Positions 43,214-54,117 of a stretch of 64,000 nt of DNA are shown here, piece by piece. Numbering within the stretch: the first letter of the stretch is position 1; the number at the start of each line of letters is the position of its first letter. The notes under the pieces were generated by a model, which did no database searches, was not told the DNA's origin, and saw only the letters and a list, made by a program, of their open reading frames with translations. Origin of the DNA: AC-51 sp036265325 (lineage in GTDB: Bacteria > Actinomycetota > UBA4738 > HRBIN12); the NCBI GenBank assembly GCA_036265325.1, contig DATAPH010000060.1, positions 17,809 through 81,808 of the forward strand, given 5' to 3'. Both the position numbers and the translations under genes were made by a program.

Positions 43214-43219
43214 AGCCTA
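43214..43219 (-). promoter_or_regulatory. -10 element of a leaderless promoter for sthA
   Basis: TAGGCT (43219-43214) ends 6 nt before the GTG at 43207. The first base of the xylanase stop codon is 7 nt further upstream, so the promoter is squeezed into the intergenic space. Confidence 0.45.
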
Positions 43220-43220
43220 G

Positions 43221-44465
43221 TCAGGAGCAGCGGGGTGGGACCCAGAACGGTGTCCGCTGCGCTGCGCTGCGCAACGACGTTTGCACGGCGGCGAGCGCGG
43301 GCGTCGGCTGCATCTTGTCGTCGAACGGCAGCGGCCGACGGGGGGCGCCGTCCGATCGCGGGTAGTCCTCTTGAAGCCAGGTGTACCGGTCAGACAGGCC
43401 GAAGGTCATCAGCGCGGCGATGTCGGGCTCCTGGAGCGCGGCGTTCAGATACGTCGAGTAGACGCTCGCGACCGCATCGTCGCGCTTCTGCTGGTCGGCG
43501 GGCAAACCGTCGTCGAGCACGTCCATCTCGGTGATCAAGATCTTCAAGCCTCGCTGGGCGACGTCGGAAAGGAACGTCCGGTACGCGTCTGCGTCGAATC
43601 TCTCCGCAAACCGTGCGGCGTGCAGGTGCGCCTGGATGCCAAGCGCGTGGACCGGCACGCCCTGCGAAAGCAGCCCGTCCAGCACATCGAGCGTGGCGGC
43701 GCGCTTGTCCGCCGCGGTGTCTGCGCCGAGGTCGGTCTCGTACCCGTAGTCGTTGTACACGAGTAGCGCCGTTGGATCCGCCGCCTGGGCCCACGTGAAC
43801 GCGTCCGCGATGTAGTCCGGGCCGATCGTCGAATACCACGGGACGTTGGTGCGGACGCCGTTCGTATCGATCGCCTCGTTCACCACGCTCCAGGCGGCGA
43901 CCTTGCCTTGGTAGCGGCTCACGACGGCGTCGATGGTCGAGTGGATCAGATGCGTGGCCTTCTCGTGGCTCATGCTCCAGAGGTCGTCGTCGGTCCAGCC
44001 GTCGCCGAACCCTTCGTCCCAAACGAGATGCGCGCCGAACACCAGCATGCCGTTGCGGTTCGCGAGATCGATGATCCGGTCGCCGAACGTGAAGTCCAGG
44101 CCGGACTGCGGTGTCGGGCGGAGCCGCCACCAGAGCAGGTCGTCCTCGGTGAACAAAATGCCCGCTTCCTGTTCGAACAGCGATCGGTACTGAGCGTCCG
44201 AGAGTTGCCAGGTCGCAGCCGAGGACCCGTAGACGAGGCCGTTGGTGAGCGCCTGCTTCCACAGTGGCGCCGAGGCATCGGCGTCCGTGAGGCAATCGAC
44301 CGGGCCGGGCGATACGGAAGGAAGCACCGCCTGCGCCAACGCCGGCCCGGCGCTCGAGGATGTCCCGTCGTCGGTTGACCGGGTGCAAGCGGCGAGCACC
44401 GCCGTCGCGGATCCGGCGGCCGCCAGCAAGAATCCTCGCCTGGTGATCGCGGTATCGAGTCGCAT
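43221..44465 (-). CDS. GH10 endo-1,4-beta-xylanase, Tat-exported lipoprotein
   Basis: A 414-residue xylan-degrading enzyme. The N-terminus has a twin-arginine signal (ITRRGFLLAAAG) and a lipobox (VLAAC, lipid-modified Cys about 26), so it is exported folded and membrane-anchored. The GH10 TIM barrel has the acid/base Glu in WSVVNEAID and the nucleophile Glu in ILITEMDVL. ATG 44465 follows the ribokinase stop by 9 nt, with AGGAGGA overlapping that stop, so it is the last gene of the sugar operon. It supplies xylo-oligosaccharides, by inference from the ABC importer upstream. Confidence 0.92.
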   Translation of the reverse strand: MRLDTAITRRGFLLAAAGSATAVLAACTRSTDDGTSSSAGPALAQAVLPSVSPGPVDCLTDADASAPLWKQALTNGLVYGSSAATWQLSDAQYRSLFEQEAGILFTEDDLLWWRLRPTPQSGLDFTFGDRIIDLANRNGMLVFGAHLVWDEGFGDGWTDDDLWSMSHEKATHLIHSTIDAVVSRYQGKVAAWSVVNEAIDTNGVRTNVPWYSTIGPDYIADAFTWAQAADPTALLVYNDYGYETDLGADTAADKRAATLDVLDGLLSQGVPVHALGIQAHLHAARFAERFDADAYRTFLSDVAQRGLKILITEMDVLDDGLPADQQKRDDAVASVYSTYLNAALQEPDIAALMTFGLSDRYTWLQEDYPRSDGAPRRPLPFDDKMQPTPALAAVQTSLRSAAQRTPFWVPPRCS

Positions 44466-44474
44466 CGCGTCCTC

Positions 44475-45380
44475 CTAGGAAGATCGGTCGACGACAGGTT
44501 GGTTCGAGAGGTGCTCATCGAGCTGCCGACGCGTCGGCATCCCCTCCCGCGCGCCCGAGACCGTCACCGACATCGCGGCGGCTGCGATCGCGCGTTCGAC
44601 CGCCTCGCGGAGCGGGCGCCCTTCGGCGAGACCGGCGGCGAAGACCCCGCTGAAACAATCGCCCGCTCCGGTGGTGTCGACGGCGTCGACCGCCGGTGCG
44701 GACAGCTGCTCGTCGCCGTTCTCGTCGCGGATGCGGACGCCGTCGGACCCTCGGGTCTCGATTACGATCGCCCGTCGCGCCGCGTCCCCGAGCTGCTCGA
44801 GCTCGTGCTGGTTCGGGATGAGATAGGCGGTGCGGTCCCGCAGGTCGCGTACCAACTGGGCGTTCATCGGTGCCGGGTTCAGGACGAACGCGACGTCGTG
44901 CTCGTCGCACCACTCGGCGGCCGCGACGACCGCCGCATCTGGTACCTCGAGACTCGCGAGTACCACCGAGGGCGTCGAGTGCTCGAGCGCCTCCCGAACG
45001 ACCTGTGGGTCCAACGCGTCGTTCGCGCCCGGCGCGACCGCGATCTGGTTCTCTCCCTTGCGGTCGACGAGGATCAGCGCGACGCCGGTCGGCAGGTCGG
45101 AGGCCGGCTCGGCGGGTTCAAGCGTGATCCGTTCCCCCCGCAGCGCGTCGAGCGCTTCCCGGCCGAGGTCGTCCCGACCGACCGCGCAGATCATCACGAC
45201 ATCGCCCGCGTCGCCGAGCGCCCGCGCTGCACCGACCGCCTGGTTCCCTCCCTTCCCACCTTGATGGCGCGAAAAGGTCCCGTCGGTCATCGTTTCGCCG
45301 GCCACGGGCAGGCGCTCGAGCTGCACGACGAGATCCACGTTCACGGCGCCGACGACGGCAACGCGCGGCTTCGCGCTCAT
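44475..45380 (-). CDS. rbsK: ribokinase (PfkB family)
   Basis: A 301-residue PfkB-family sugar kinase. The N-terminal motif GAVNVDLVVQLERLPVAGET and HQGGKGGNQAVGAARAL match ribokinases. The C-terminal PfkB signature DTTGAGDCFSGVFAAGLAEG holds the catalytic Asp. It phosphorylates D-ribose or a related pentose at O5. ATG 45380 overlaps the stop of the deacetylase gene (ATGA). A nucleoside hydrolase at 62207 that releases ribose could feed it. Another sugar from the operon is also possible. Confidence 0.9.
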   Translation of the reverse strand: MSAKPRVAVVGAVNVDLVVQLERLPVAGETMTDGTFSRHQGGKGGNQAVGAARALGDAGDVVMICAVGRDDLGREALDALRGERITLEPAEPASDLPTGVALILVDRKGENQIAVAPGANDALDPQVVREALEHSTPSVVLASLEVPDAAVVAAAEWCDEHDVAFVLNPAPMNAQLVRDLRDRTAYLIPNQHELEQLGDAARRAIVIETRGSDGVRIRDENGDEQLSAPAVDAVDTTGAGDCFSGVFAAGLAEGRPLREAVERAIAAAAMSVTVSGAREGMPTRRQLDEHLSNQPVVDRSS

Positions 45381-46165
45381 AAGCGACCGCCCTTCGATGC
45401 ATCGATCCCCGCGAACAGATCCGGCCGCGGCTCGTTCATGTCCTGGCGTGGCCGTGCCTGCGCGAACGCCTCCTCGTCGAGATAGATCCAGCGGAGCGAT
45501 TCGGGGATCCGTTCCCACTCGCAGATCTGGGTGCGGTGGGCGAGGATCGCCTGCAGCTTCGTCGAAAGGTAGGGACGCGCGTCGAATCGCACGGCGATCT
45601 CTTCGTCCGGGACGCCGGTGACGTCGAACAGATCGCCTTCCTCACCGTATCCGGTTTCTTCGTCAAGGTGCGCGTAGAAGCGGTCGACGTCGGCGCGAGG
45701 GAGCGCGACGTGGAACAGAGAGGCGGGAGCGTCCTCGGGCCCGAGGCCATCGAACGCGGCGGTCGTCGCCTCGCCCACGCGGATGTGGTCGTGATGCGAC
45801 GTCATACCGTCCGGGCCGAACGTCACCACGACGTCGGGCCGGACGCCGAGCAACACGTCCGTGATCTGGCCTACGAGATCTTCGAAGGGAACGTCTGGCA
45901 GGTAGTAGTCGGGTAGCCGCAGGAACCGCGACGTCGTCGACTCGGCAACGCCTAGTGCTTCCATCGCCGCCCGCTGTTCGGTTTCGCGAACCGCGCCGAG
46001 CTCTTCTCTCGGGACGGCTTCTGGGTCGGTGATCGGTCCTGCCTCACCGCTGGTCGCGAACACTAACGTCGTCTCGAGCTCGTCCCGATGCGCGATGAGC
46101 GTCGCTCCGAGCGAGTACACGTCGTCGTCGGGGTGGGCGAAGACGCCGAGCAACTTGATCGTCAT
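45377..46165 (-). CDS. PIG-L/LmbE-family deacetylase
   Basis: A 262-residue zinc-dependent N-acetyl-sugar deacetylase-like protein. The metal motif is FAHPDDDVYS near the start and the third ligand is in TSHHDHIRVG. Family members remove acetyl groups from N-acetylglucosaminyl lipids or small conjugates such as mycothiol precursors. ATG 46165 overlaps the stop of the glycosidase gene (ATGA), and its own stop overlaps the ribokinase. In this operon it may deacetylate an imported N-acetylated oligosaccharide, by inference. Confidence 0.88.
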   Translation of the reverse strand: MTIKLLGVFAHPDDDVYSLGATLIAHRDELETTLVFATSGEAGPITDPEAVPREELGAVRETEQRAAMEALGVAESTTSRFLRLPDYYLPDVPFEDLVGQITDVLLGVRPDVVVTFGPDGMTSHHDHIRVGEATTAAFDGLGPEDAPASLFHVALPRADVDRFYAHLDEETGYGEEGDLFDVTGVPDEEIAVRFDARPYLSTKLQAILAHRTQICEWERIPESLRWIYLDEEAFAQARPRQDMNEPRPDLFAGIDASKGGRL

Positions 46166-48263
46166 CGGTCCAGGACCGCGATCGCGTACAAGGGCACGTC
46201 GCGGATCCGAAGGCGCACGAGCGAGCCGTCCGTTTCCCACTCCAGCTTCGCCTGACCCAGCGGATCGACGATTTCGCACGACGAGACCGGGAACGGAACC
46301 CGAACCTCGAGCCCGAGGTCGTCGAGCGGCGCCACGACGTCGTCGAGCTCGTCGTAGCGGATCAGATGCAACGCGGCGCCCCGCTCGATCGCCTGGAGCG
46401 TGGTCGCCGCGTCGGTCGGTCCGCCGCCGGTCAGGCGGACCTGCGGGCCATCGAGGATCATCTCTGTCGAGAATGACGGCAACGAACGGACATTGGCGTG
46501 GGACGCGAGCGCGTCCCGGCGCTCGGCGGCCAAGTTCGATCCGAGTTCGCCGATAGCGAGCACATGTCCGCCGCCGTCGAGGAAGCGTTCGACCAGATCC
46601 ACCTGTGCCTCGGTCAGGAACGAGCAGCTCGGAAGGATCACGGTCCGGTACGAGCTGAGGTCCTGACGTTCGGGATCGTCAGGCCGCGTGTCGCCGTCGG
46701 GGAAGAAGACCACGTCGTACGGCTGCATCGCGTCCGAGAGCGCGTCGCTCACGATGCCGAACGGGTGCTCGCCTTCCGGCATCTCGTTCGTCCGGTTATC
46801 GGCCATCACCTCGCGCGCGGCGAGGGCTCGGTAGTTGCTCTCGATCGAGAAGACGACCGCGACCTCCGCGAGCGACGGATCACGTCCGAACAGGTCCTCG
46901 TGCTCGGCCAGGAACGTCTGGATCTCGACGGCGAGATCGTGCGGCGGGTAGAAGGCGTCCTCGATCACGCTTCCCATCCACGCGCCGTACGGGACGCTCA
47001 TGTTCGCGCCGAGCGCCGCCGCCTCGTACAACGAGCGGCGGAAGCGGTCGTAGCCGCGACCCTCCTGTAACGCATCGACGAGCTCCGGGACGACACCGCC
47101 GTACGGGTTCTCGACGACGACCACCGGCTTCGGGCCGCCGAACCCGGCGGCGTACCGGTACCAGGACGGCTGCCGATAGGTCGTGTTCCGCATCTCGGTG
47201 ACGATCACGTCGACCTTCGGCTCGAGCGCGAAGTAGTGGTCGAACAGATGGAAGAAGTTTCCCGAGATCCGGATCTCGCGCCCGACGCTCGCCGCGTACT
47301 CGCGCGCGTAGTCCGCGAGCTCGCCGAAGTAGCGAGCGATGTTCCGCCGCTGGAAACGCAGGTAGTCGTAGAACAGCGGCGCAGCCTCGCGGTCGGACTT
47401 GAAGTCGTGGCCCCGTTCCAACAGCCACTCGCCGTAGTGGAACGTGGCGAGGTCGGTGGCGTCGAGTTCGGCCGGCCGCTCATCCGCCGACAGTTCTGCC
47501 AGGTACCCGCGGAACCCGCGCATGCACGTATCGCAGAAGCAGCCGCCGTACTGGAGCGACGTGATCGGCACCTCCGACTCGTCGAAGTGCACTCCTTGGA
47601 CGCCTGCGTCGATCTGGATGCGCACGACCGCCTTGAGGTACTCGCGCCAGACCGGATTGTTGCGGTCCATCATGTAGTTCCAGTGCGTCGCGCCCGGGAC
47701 CTCGATCCACAGGGCGTGGCAGGGCTCGCCGTAGATATCCCGTTGCGCGCATTCCTCGAGGATGTCGGTCACCTCCTCGCCGTCCGCGTTGCGCACACCG
47801 TCAGGGAAGTAGTGCGCACGGGGAGGCCACAGCTTCGGATAGCGGTCGTCCCAGAACTCGCGGATTCCGAGCCAGCCGGGCGTCCCGACGCCGCGGGTCT
47901 CGTTGAGCGATAAGACGGTGTCTTCCGCGTCGTTGAACTCGGCAGGGAATTCCCACGCGTGCTCGAAGACCACACCGAACACGTCGATCCCGCGTCGGCC
48001 GCATTCCGCGATGAAGTCGGCGTCATTCACGAACCCGTACATCCGGAAGCGCGGTGGGACGGGGCCGAACGCCTCTTCCTCTAGGTAGGGGAGCGACAGC
48101 GCGCCGCCGCCGAGCGCGGCCCATACGAGCATCGTGCCGCGGTAGGCCTCGATGTGATCGATCATCCGTAGTCGCCGTGGCGGCAGGCTCGGATGATAGT
48201 TGTGCTGCAATGGGAACCAGGCGTCGAAGTAGATGCCTCGCTCGGGGCGCGGGGCGGTTCGGG

Positions 48264-48267
<4 letters not shown>
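46162..48267 (-). CDS. putative TIM-barrel glycosidase with amidotransferase-like trimerisation domain
   Basis: A 701-residue protein without signal peptide. The N-terminal two-thirds look like a GH42-type or alpha-amylase-like TIM barrel: FDAWFPLQHNYHPS at the start, GVVFEHAWEFP, GVHFDESEVPI (candidate acidic catalytic residues) and RISGNFFHLFDHYFALEP. A CFCDTC cysteine cluster lies near residue 245. The last third (about 470-640) contains VVFFPDGDTRP and LPSCSFLTEAQVDLVERFLDGGG, as in trimerisation domains of beta-galactosidases. I cannot place it in a numbered GH family. It is translationally coupled on both sides in the operon. Confidence 0.65.
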
Positions 48268-49475
<1,208 letters not shown>

Positions 49476-49479
49476 ACCA

Positions 49480-49986
49480 TCACCCCCTTTCGATCTCGAT
49501 CGGCGCGTCTTCGAACCGGACGACCGTCACGTCGTCGCGACCGGTCCCCGCAAGCAACAGCACGATCGCCTTGGCCGGCTCTTCGGCGATCGGCGCGCCG
49601 TGCCAGACGGCCGGATCCATCACGACCCCGGAGCCGGGTGGTATCCGGAACACCTGGAAGGCGTCGAACGGCGGCAGCCGGTCCGGCTCGTCCGGGTGAT
49701 CGGGCGGCGCGACGTACACAAGGCACCCGCCGCTGACCGGCACGATCGCTTCTTGCGAACGAAGGTGCCGTTCGGCCCAATCGAACCGAGGCGGCGGCGA
49801 CGGTTCGAGGTCGAGATAGCCGACGGCCCACGGGCGCCCGTCGTCCTTGAGCACCACCGTCTCCGCCCACCACTGCCAGCCGGGGCCGGTGGCGTCGTGG
49901 GCGCGGGCCGGCGTGTGCACGACCGTGCCGAACGGCGCGAAGGCGTCGTCCGTGAGGTCGTCCACCGGGAGCGTCCGCTCAGCCAT
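49480..49986 (-). CDS. AllA/ureidoglycolate-lyase-like cupin protein
   Basis: A 168-residue single-domain protein matching the AllA fold: FAPFGTVVHTPA near the N-terminus, ERHLRSQEAIVPVSGG as the conserved core, and GSGVVMDPAVWHGAPI near the C-terminus. AllA proper releases urea from ureidoglycolate, but no allantoin genes are present here, and the placement between a rhamnosidase and an ABC ATPase suggests a sugar or sugar-acid substrate. It overlaps the upstream gene by 8 nt. Confidence 0.7.
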   Translation of the reverse strand: MAERTLPVDDLTDDAFAPFGTVVHTPARAHDATGPGWQWWAETVVLKDDGRPWAVGYLDLEPSPPPRFDWAERHLRSQEAIVPVSGGCLVYVAPPDHPDEPDRLPPFDAFQVFRIPPGSGVVMDPAVWHGAPIAEEPAKAIVLLLAGTGRDDVTVVRFEDAPIEIERG

Positions 49987-52900
49987 CGGTGGCCTCCGCG
50001 GATGTCAGCGCGCCGAGGTCGAACGTGAAGGAGGCGTGCGCCACGATCCTCGGGACACCGGCGAGCCCGGACGGCCGGTCGACCGCGTTGATCAGGTTTG
50101 CCAGTGTGTTCGTCACCGAGATCGCGAGCTCGTTCGTGCCTGCATGCAGGTGCTCCGTGAGTTCGACCACGTACGGGTCCCACAGACGCACGCCGGCGGG
50201 CACGCCGTTGACGTGCACCTCGAGGACGTCGTCGTTCATCGGCACGTCCAAGAACCACCGGTGGTCCGCGAACGACGCAGGCAGCTCGACGGTGTGCCGG
50301 TAGACGCCCGTTCCCGAATAGAACGGGTATCCCTGCTCGGTCCAGACGCGCGGGTCGACGTCCGTCACGGGCGCGGCGATGCGATAGCCCGCCTCTGCAT
50401 CGCCCGCCAGCGAGAAGGTGCCCGTTAGCTTCACGTTGTCGACGATGCCGCCCGTCGACCCCTCGACGACCAAGCGCACGCCGAGCACGTTGCGGCCCGT
50501 TCGAACGAGCGGCGTCAGATCCACGCTCTGCATCTGTGAATCGAAGCTCGACCGCACGGGGGTGGCGCTGACCGGCTCGCCGTTGAGGAACAGCGTGTGG
50601 CCGGAGCCGTCGAACCCGTCGATCACGACCTCAAGCCGCTCGGGCACGTTGTCGACGTCGAAGGGGATCCGATATCGGACGGGGATCGGGTAGGGACGAT
50701 CGGGCTCCGCGGGCAGCTGATAGGACCACGCGCCCGGTCGAAGGTCGAGCCAGTCGCCATCGTCGACGTCGTTCGTCGACCACGAGCCGTCGGCCTGGCC
50801 GTCGTCGATCGAGGCGCGGAACGAGCGCAGCACGAGCCCGTTCGCGCCTTCCGTCTCGAAGCGGAACCTTCCGTCGAGCACGATCGGCTCGGGCGCCGGC
50901 GGGACGTCGAGGGCGGCGCGTTCGACGTGCCCGTTCCGCCGTACATCGATCCACCCCTGCTCCGTCGCGGCGTGCCCGAACGCGCTGCTCGCGTCGACCC
51001 GTTCGAGCGTGATGTTCGTTCCGACCACCGCCGGACCGGTCGTCACGTTCGTGACGATGAACGCCGACCCAACGGCCGGCAGTGCGAGGTCGAACGACGT
51101 TCGGCCGTTCGACACGTCGATCGGCCCAACCGGAAGCTCCTCGCCGGTCGTCGGGTCCCACAGCGCGGGCAGCACCTCACCGGCCAGCGAGAGCCGGCCT
51201 GCCTGCGGCTCGAACGTCGTGTTCACCGCGAAGAAGACGTCGCGATCGTCCTTGACGCGGTGCAGAACGAAGATCTCTTCGTTGTCCAGCACGACGTCAG
51301 GGTCGATCAGCTGGCCGATGGCGCGACGAAGTTCCGCCTCGAGCAGCGAGCCACCGCCGATCGCGTCATCCAGCAGCGCCCGCCAGTCTCCCTCGACCAA
51401 CCCGCTCAACACGCCGTTCACGCGGTCGGCAACGTCGACGAGCCCGTCGTGACTCATCGCTCGGTCGGGCCGCCGCAAGACGCCGAGCACCTTGCCGCCG
51501 TCCGACGCGAACCGCTCGAGCGCCTCGACGGTCGACAGCTGAACGAACGGCATCGGGGGCACGATCACCAACTCGTAGGACTCGTCGGCGACCCGCACCC
51601 GGCCACCCGACACGTCCGCCTCCGCAAGCACGTCCTCGTCGAGGTAGTCGAAGTCGTGGTGCAGCCGGAGCAGCCGGTCGGTGATCGCGTTGAGACCGCC
51701 CTCGATCTCCTCGGCCGCCGGCGTCGGCTCCTGCGGGATGTACGAGCCGAACATCGCGTTGATCGGCCAGAGCACCGCGACCTTGGCGACGTGCCGGCCG
51801 CCCGTGAGCGTTTCCGACAGGCGAGACATATAGGCGGAGAAGTGCTCGTAGTACCGCCACCATGGGTACTGGTAGAACATCGACGGCGGCCAGTCGCGCT
51901 TCCGCGGCCCCTCGAGCGTGTAGTGGAACCCGTGTGGATTGAGGACGTTCACGCCGAGGACGTACTCCCAGTCGGCGATCCACTTCATGCGCTGCATCGT
52001 CGCGTCCATGTGGATGCCGCCGAACGACTCGCAGATCAGCCGTTCGGAGCCGAAGTGATGCGCCGCCGAGCTCGCGACCTTGATCGCGACGTGCTGGTCG
52101 GGCGAGGACCGGGTCCCGATCACGGGGTACAGGTGGTCGACGGCAACGACGTCCATCTCGCGGTAGTGCGAGAAGAGGTTGCCCTCGACGCGCACGACGC
52201 GACGCAGCCACTCTTCGTAGAGGAGGTGCGCGGTGAACGCGACGCCGTGCTCGGCGCACCACTCACCGAGCTGCCGGTAGTAGGCATCGGAGTAGAACGC
52301 GGTCAGTGACGTGTAGAAGTCGTACCGCACGCGGGGCGAGTCCTCGGCCACGTCGAAGAACAGGTCGGGAAGGCGACGGCGAAGGTCGTACCCGTGCCGC
52401 TCGGAGAACCGGCGGAACATGTTCTTCGTCCAGGGGACGACCGCGTTGTCCGCCGCCGTCAGGAAGTAGTGCATCGCCGGCTCATCCGAGTAGTAGCCGA
52501 CGATCCGATCGGCGAAGGCCGCACCGATCCGGTCGGCGTACGGCGCGTAGCCCTGCCGGATGAATTCCTGCGTCGCCTCGGGGTCGAGCGCGTCGATGTA
52601 GTAGTCGGCCCGCTTCTCGACCATGTAACAGAGCCGCCATGTGCCCGGCGGCACCTCCCACGGCACCACGTTGTCGAACGACAGGTTCGCCGTCAGATCG
52701 ATCACGCTGCCGTCCTCGCCGATCGCGAACGCGGCGACCGGCGTCGATTTCTCGAAGTCGAGGTAGCGGCTGTCGCCCCCGGTGAGGCACATGAACCACG
52801 GACCCTGGATCGTGAAGCTGATGCATTCCAGGTAGCGCTGCGCGAGGTCCGGCCGGGCCTTCAGCACGCGCAGGTCCGCGGTGCCGCTCGGCCAGTTCAT

Positions 52901-53173
52901 CTCGTCGTAGATCCACGTCGCGAGGCCGAGCCGCTCGGCCTCCTCGGCGGCGAGCGCGATCCGGTCCAGATACTCCTCGCCGACGTACGCCAGCTCGAGC
53001 CCGAACCGCCCGTGCAGGACGACGCCCTGCATCCCCTTGGCCCGAAGCTCGCCGAGCTGGTAGCGCATCTCGTCGGGGTCGAGCTCGCCGTTCAGGAACC
53101 AGAAGGGCAAGATCCCGTAGTCGCGTGACGGATCTCGGAAGGCGGCGTGGTCGAGCGGGCGTCGTTCGGTCAT
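49979..53173 (-). CDS. large glycoside hydrolase, GH106-like (alpha-L-rhamnosidase type)
   Basis: A 1064-residue enzyme without signal peptide, hence probably cytoplasmic. It starts with the GH106-type opening AAFRDPSRDYGILPFWFLNG, followed by a TIM-barrel-like domain (about 10-480) with GYYSDEPAMHYF, AHLLYEEW and ICESFGGIHMDATM as candidate acidic sites, a central alpha/beta domain (about 500-620), and beta-sandwich C-terminal modules (about 700-1050) including a GH2-like sugar-binding domain (FYSGTGVYRHTVELP, HVNGVPAGVRLWDPYVVEL). It should remove a terminal deoxy-sugar from imported oligosaccharides. ATG 53173 overlaps the stop of the dehydrogenase gene. Confidence 0.8.
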   Translation of the reverse strand: MTERRPLDHAAFRDPSRDYGILPFWFLNGELDPDEMRYQLGELRAKGMQGVVLHGRFGLELAYVGEEYLDRIALAAEEAERLGLATWIYDEMNWPSGTADLRVLKARPDLAQRYLECISFTIQGPWFMCLTGGDSRYLDFEKSTPVAAFAIGEDGSVIDLTANLSFDNVVPWEVPPGTWRLCYMVEKRADYYIDALDPEATQEFIRQGYAPYADRIGAAFADRIVGYYSDEPAMHYFLTAADNAVVPWTKNMFRRFSERHGYDLRRRLPDLFFDVAEDSPRVRYDFYTSLTAFYSDAYYRQLGEWCAEHGVAFTAHLLYEEWLRRVVRVEGNLFSHYREMDVVAVDHLYPVIGTRSSPDQHVAIKVASSAAHHFGSERLICESFGGIHMDATMQRMKWIADWEYVLGVNVLNPHGFHYTLEGPRKRDWPPSMFYQYPWWRYYEHFSAYMSRLSETLTGGRHVAKVAVLWPINAMFGSYIPQEPTPAAEEIEGGLNAITDRLLRLHHDFDYLDEDVLAEADVSGGRVRVADESYELVIVPPMPFVQLSTVEALERFASDGGKVLGVLRRPDRAMSHDGLVDVADRVNGVLSGLVEGDWRALLDDAIGGGSLLEAELRRAIGQLIDPDVVLDNEEIFVLHRVKDDRDVFFAVNTTFEPQAGRLSLAGEVLPALWDPTTGEELPVGPIDVSNGRTSFDLALPAVGSAFIVTNVTTGPAVVGTNITLERVDASSAFGHAATEQGWIDVRRNGHVERAALDVPPAPEPIVLDGRFRFETEGANGLVLRSFRASIDDGQADGSWSTNDVDDGDWLDLRPGAWSYQLPAEPDRPYPIPVRYRIPFDVDNVPERLEVVIDGFDGSGHTLFLNGEPVSATPVRSSFDSQMQSVDLTPLVRTGRNVLGVRLVVEGSTGGIVDNVKLTGTFSLAGDAEAGYRIAAPVTDVDPRVWTEQGYPFYSGTGVYRHTVELPASFADHRWFLDVPMNDDVLEVHVNGVPAGVRLWDPYVVELTEHLHAGTNELAISVTNTLANLINAVDRPSGLAGVPRIVAHASFTFDLGALTSAEATDG

Positions 53174-54117
53174 GGGATCACCGTCGCTTTCACGAATCCG
53201 GTCGGTTTGTCGATCGCGGCGTGGAACGCCTCGTCGATGGCGTCCAGTGGGTAGCGGTGGGTCACAAGGTCGTCGAGGCGGATCCGGCCCGAGGTCAGCA
53301 GGCGCATGCCGGTCCGCATGCCGCCCAGGATCGTCGCGACCTCGCGGAAGTGCGCGTTCGCCACGTGGAACGCCATCCAGTTCCAGTGCGCGAGGTCGAT
53401 CGTGCGCGGCGGCCCCTGGTGGTAGCCGACGATCGCCACGGTCCCGCTCATCCTCGTGACCTGACCGAGCGCGTCGAGACCAGGCTGCACGCCGGTCGCC
53501 TCGAACGAGACGTCCGCGCCGCGGCCGTCGGTCAGCTCGCGCACGATCGCCGGCAGGTCCTCGTGCGTTACGTCGACCGTGCGGGTCGCGCCGAGCGCCG
53601 CCGCGCGCTCAAGCGCGTCGGCACGGGTGTCGGCGACGATCACCTGTCGCGGACCGCGCAGCTCGACCAGCTTCTGGACGAGGTTGCCCATGAACCCTGC
53701 GCCGATCAGCACGACGTCGTCGCCGAGCGAAGGGTCTGCGAGCTCGACCGCGTTGACCGCGCACGCGAGCGGCTCACCCAGGGCGACCTCGAGCGGGACG
53801 TCGCCGGCCGGGAAGCAGTAGTCAGCACGGACGGCGACGAGCTCGCCGTAGCCGCGCGTCGTCACCCACGCCGCGACACGATCACCGGTTGCGAGCGTCT
53901 CTACCTCAGCTCCGATGCGCTCCACAACACCGCTGACCTCGTGCCCCGGGTACCACGGGTAGGTCGCGTGCCCGGCGAGCCCGCGGTACATATCGAGCTC
54001 CGAAGTACAGACGCCGCACGCCGCGACCCGGAGCAGCACCTCGTCGGGCGCGATCGTCGGCTCGGGCTCGTCCACGAGCTCGAACCGCTTCGGCTCCGGC
54101 AGGACGGCCAGGCGCAT
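53170..54117 (-). CDS. zinc-type alcohol dehydrogenase (MDR family)
   Basis: A 315-residue medium-chain dehydrogenase. Catalytic zinc residues are Cys in VAACGVCTSELD and the GHEVSGVVERIG motif (His-Glu). The NAD-binding loop is VLIGAGFMGNLVQKL. The four-cysteine structural zinc loop is absent, so the protein is shorter than classical enzymes. It probably oxidises a sugar or polyol released by the operon's glycosidases. ATG 54117 shares one base with the amylase stop (TGATG), and its own stop overlaps the next start (ATGA). Confidence 0.88.
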   Translation of the reverse strand: MRLAVLPEPKRFELVDEPEPTIAPDEVLLRVAACGVCTSELDMYRGLAGHATYPWYPGHEVSGVVERIGAEVETLATGDRVAAWVTTRGYGELVAVRADYCFPAGDVPLEVALGEPLACAVNAVELADPSLGDDVVLIGAGFMGNLVQKLVELRGPRQVIVADTRADALERAAALGATRTVDVTHEDLPAIVRELTDGRGADVSFEATGVQPGLDALGQVTRMSGTVAIVGYHQGPPRTIDLAHWNWMAFHVANAHFREVATILGGMRTGMRLLTSGRIRLDDLVTHRYPLDAIDEAFHAAIDKPTGFVKATVIP

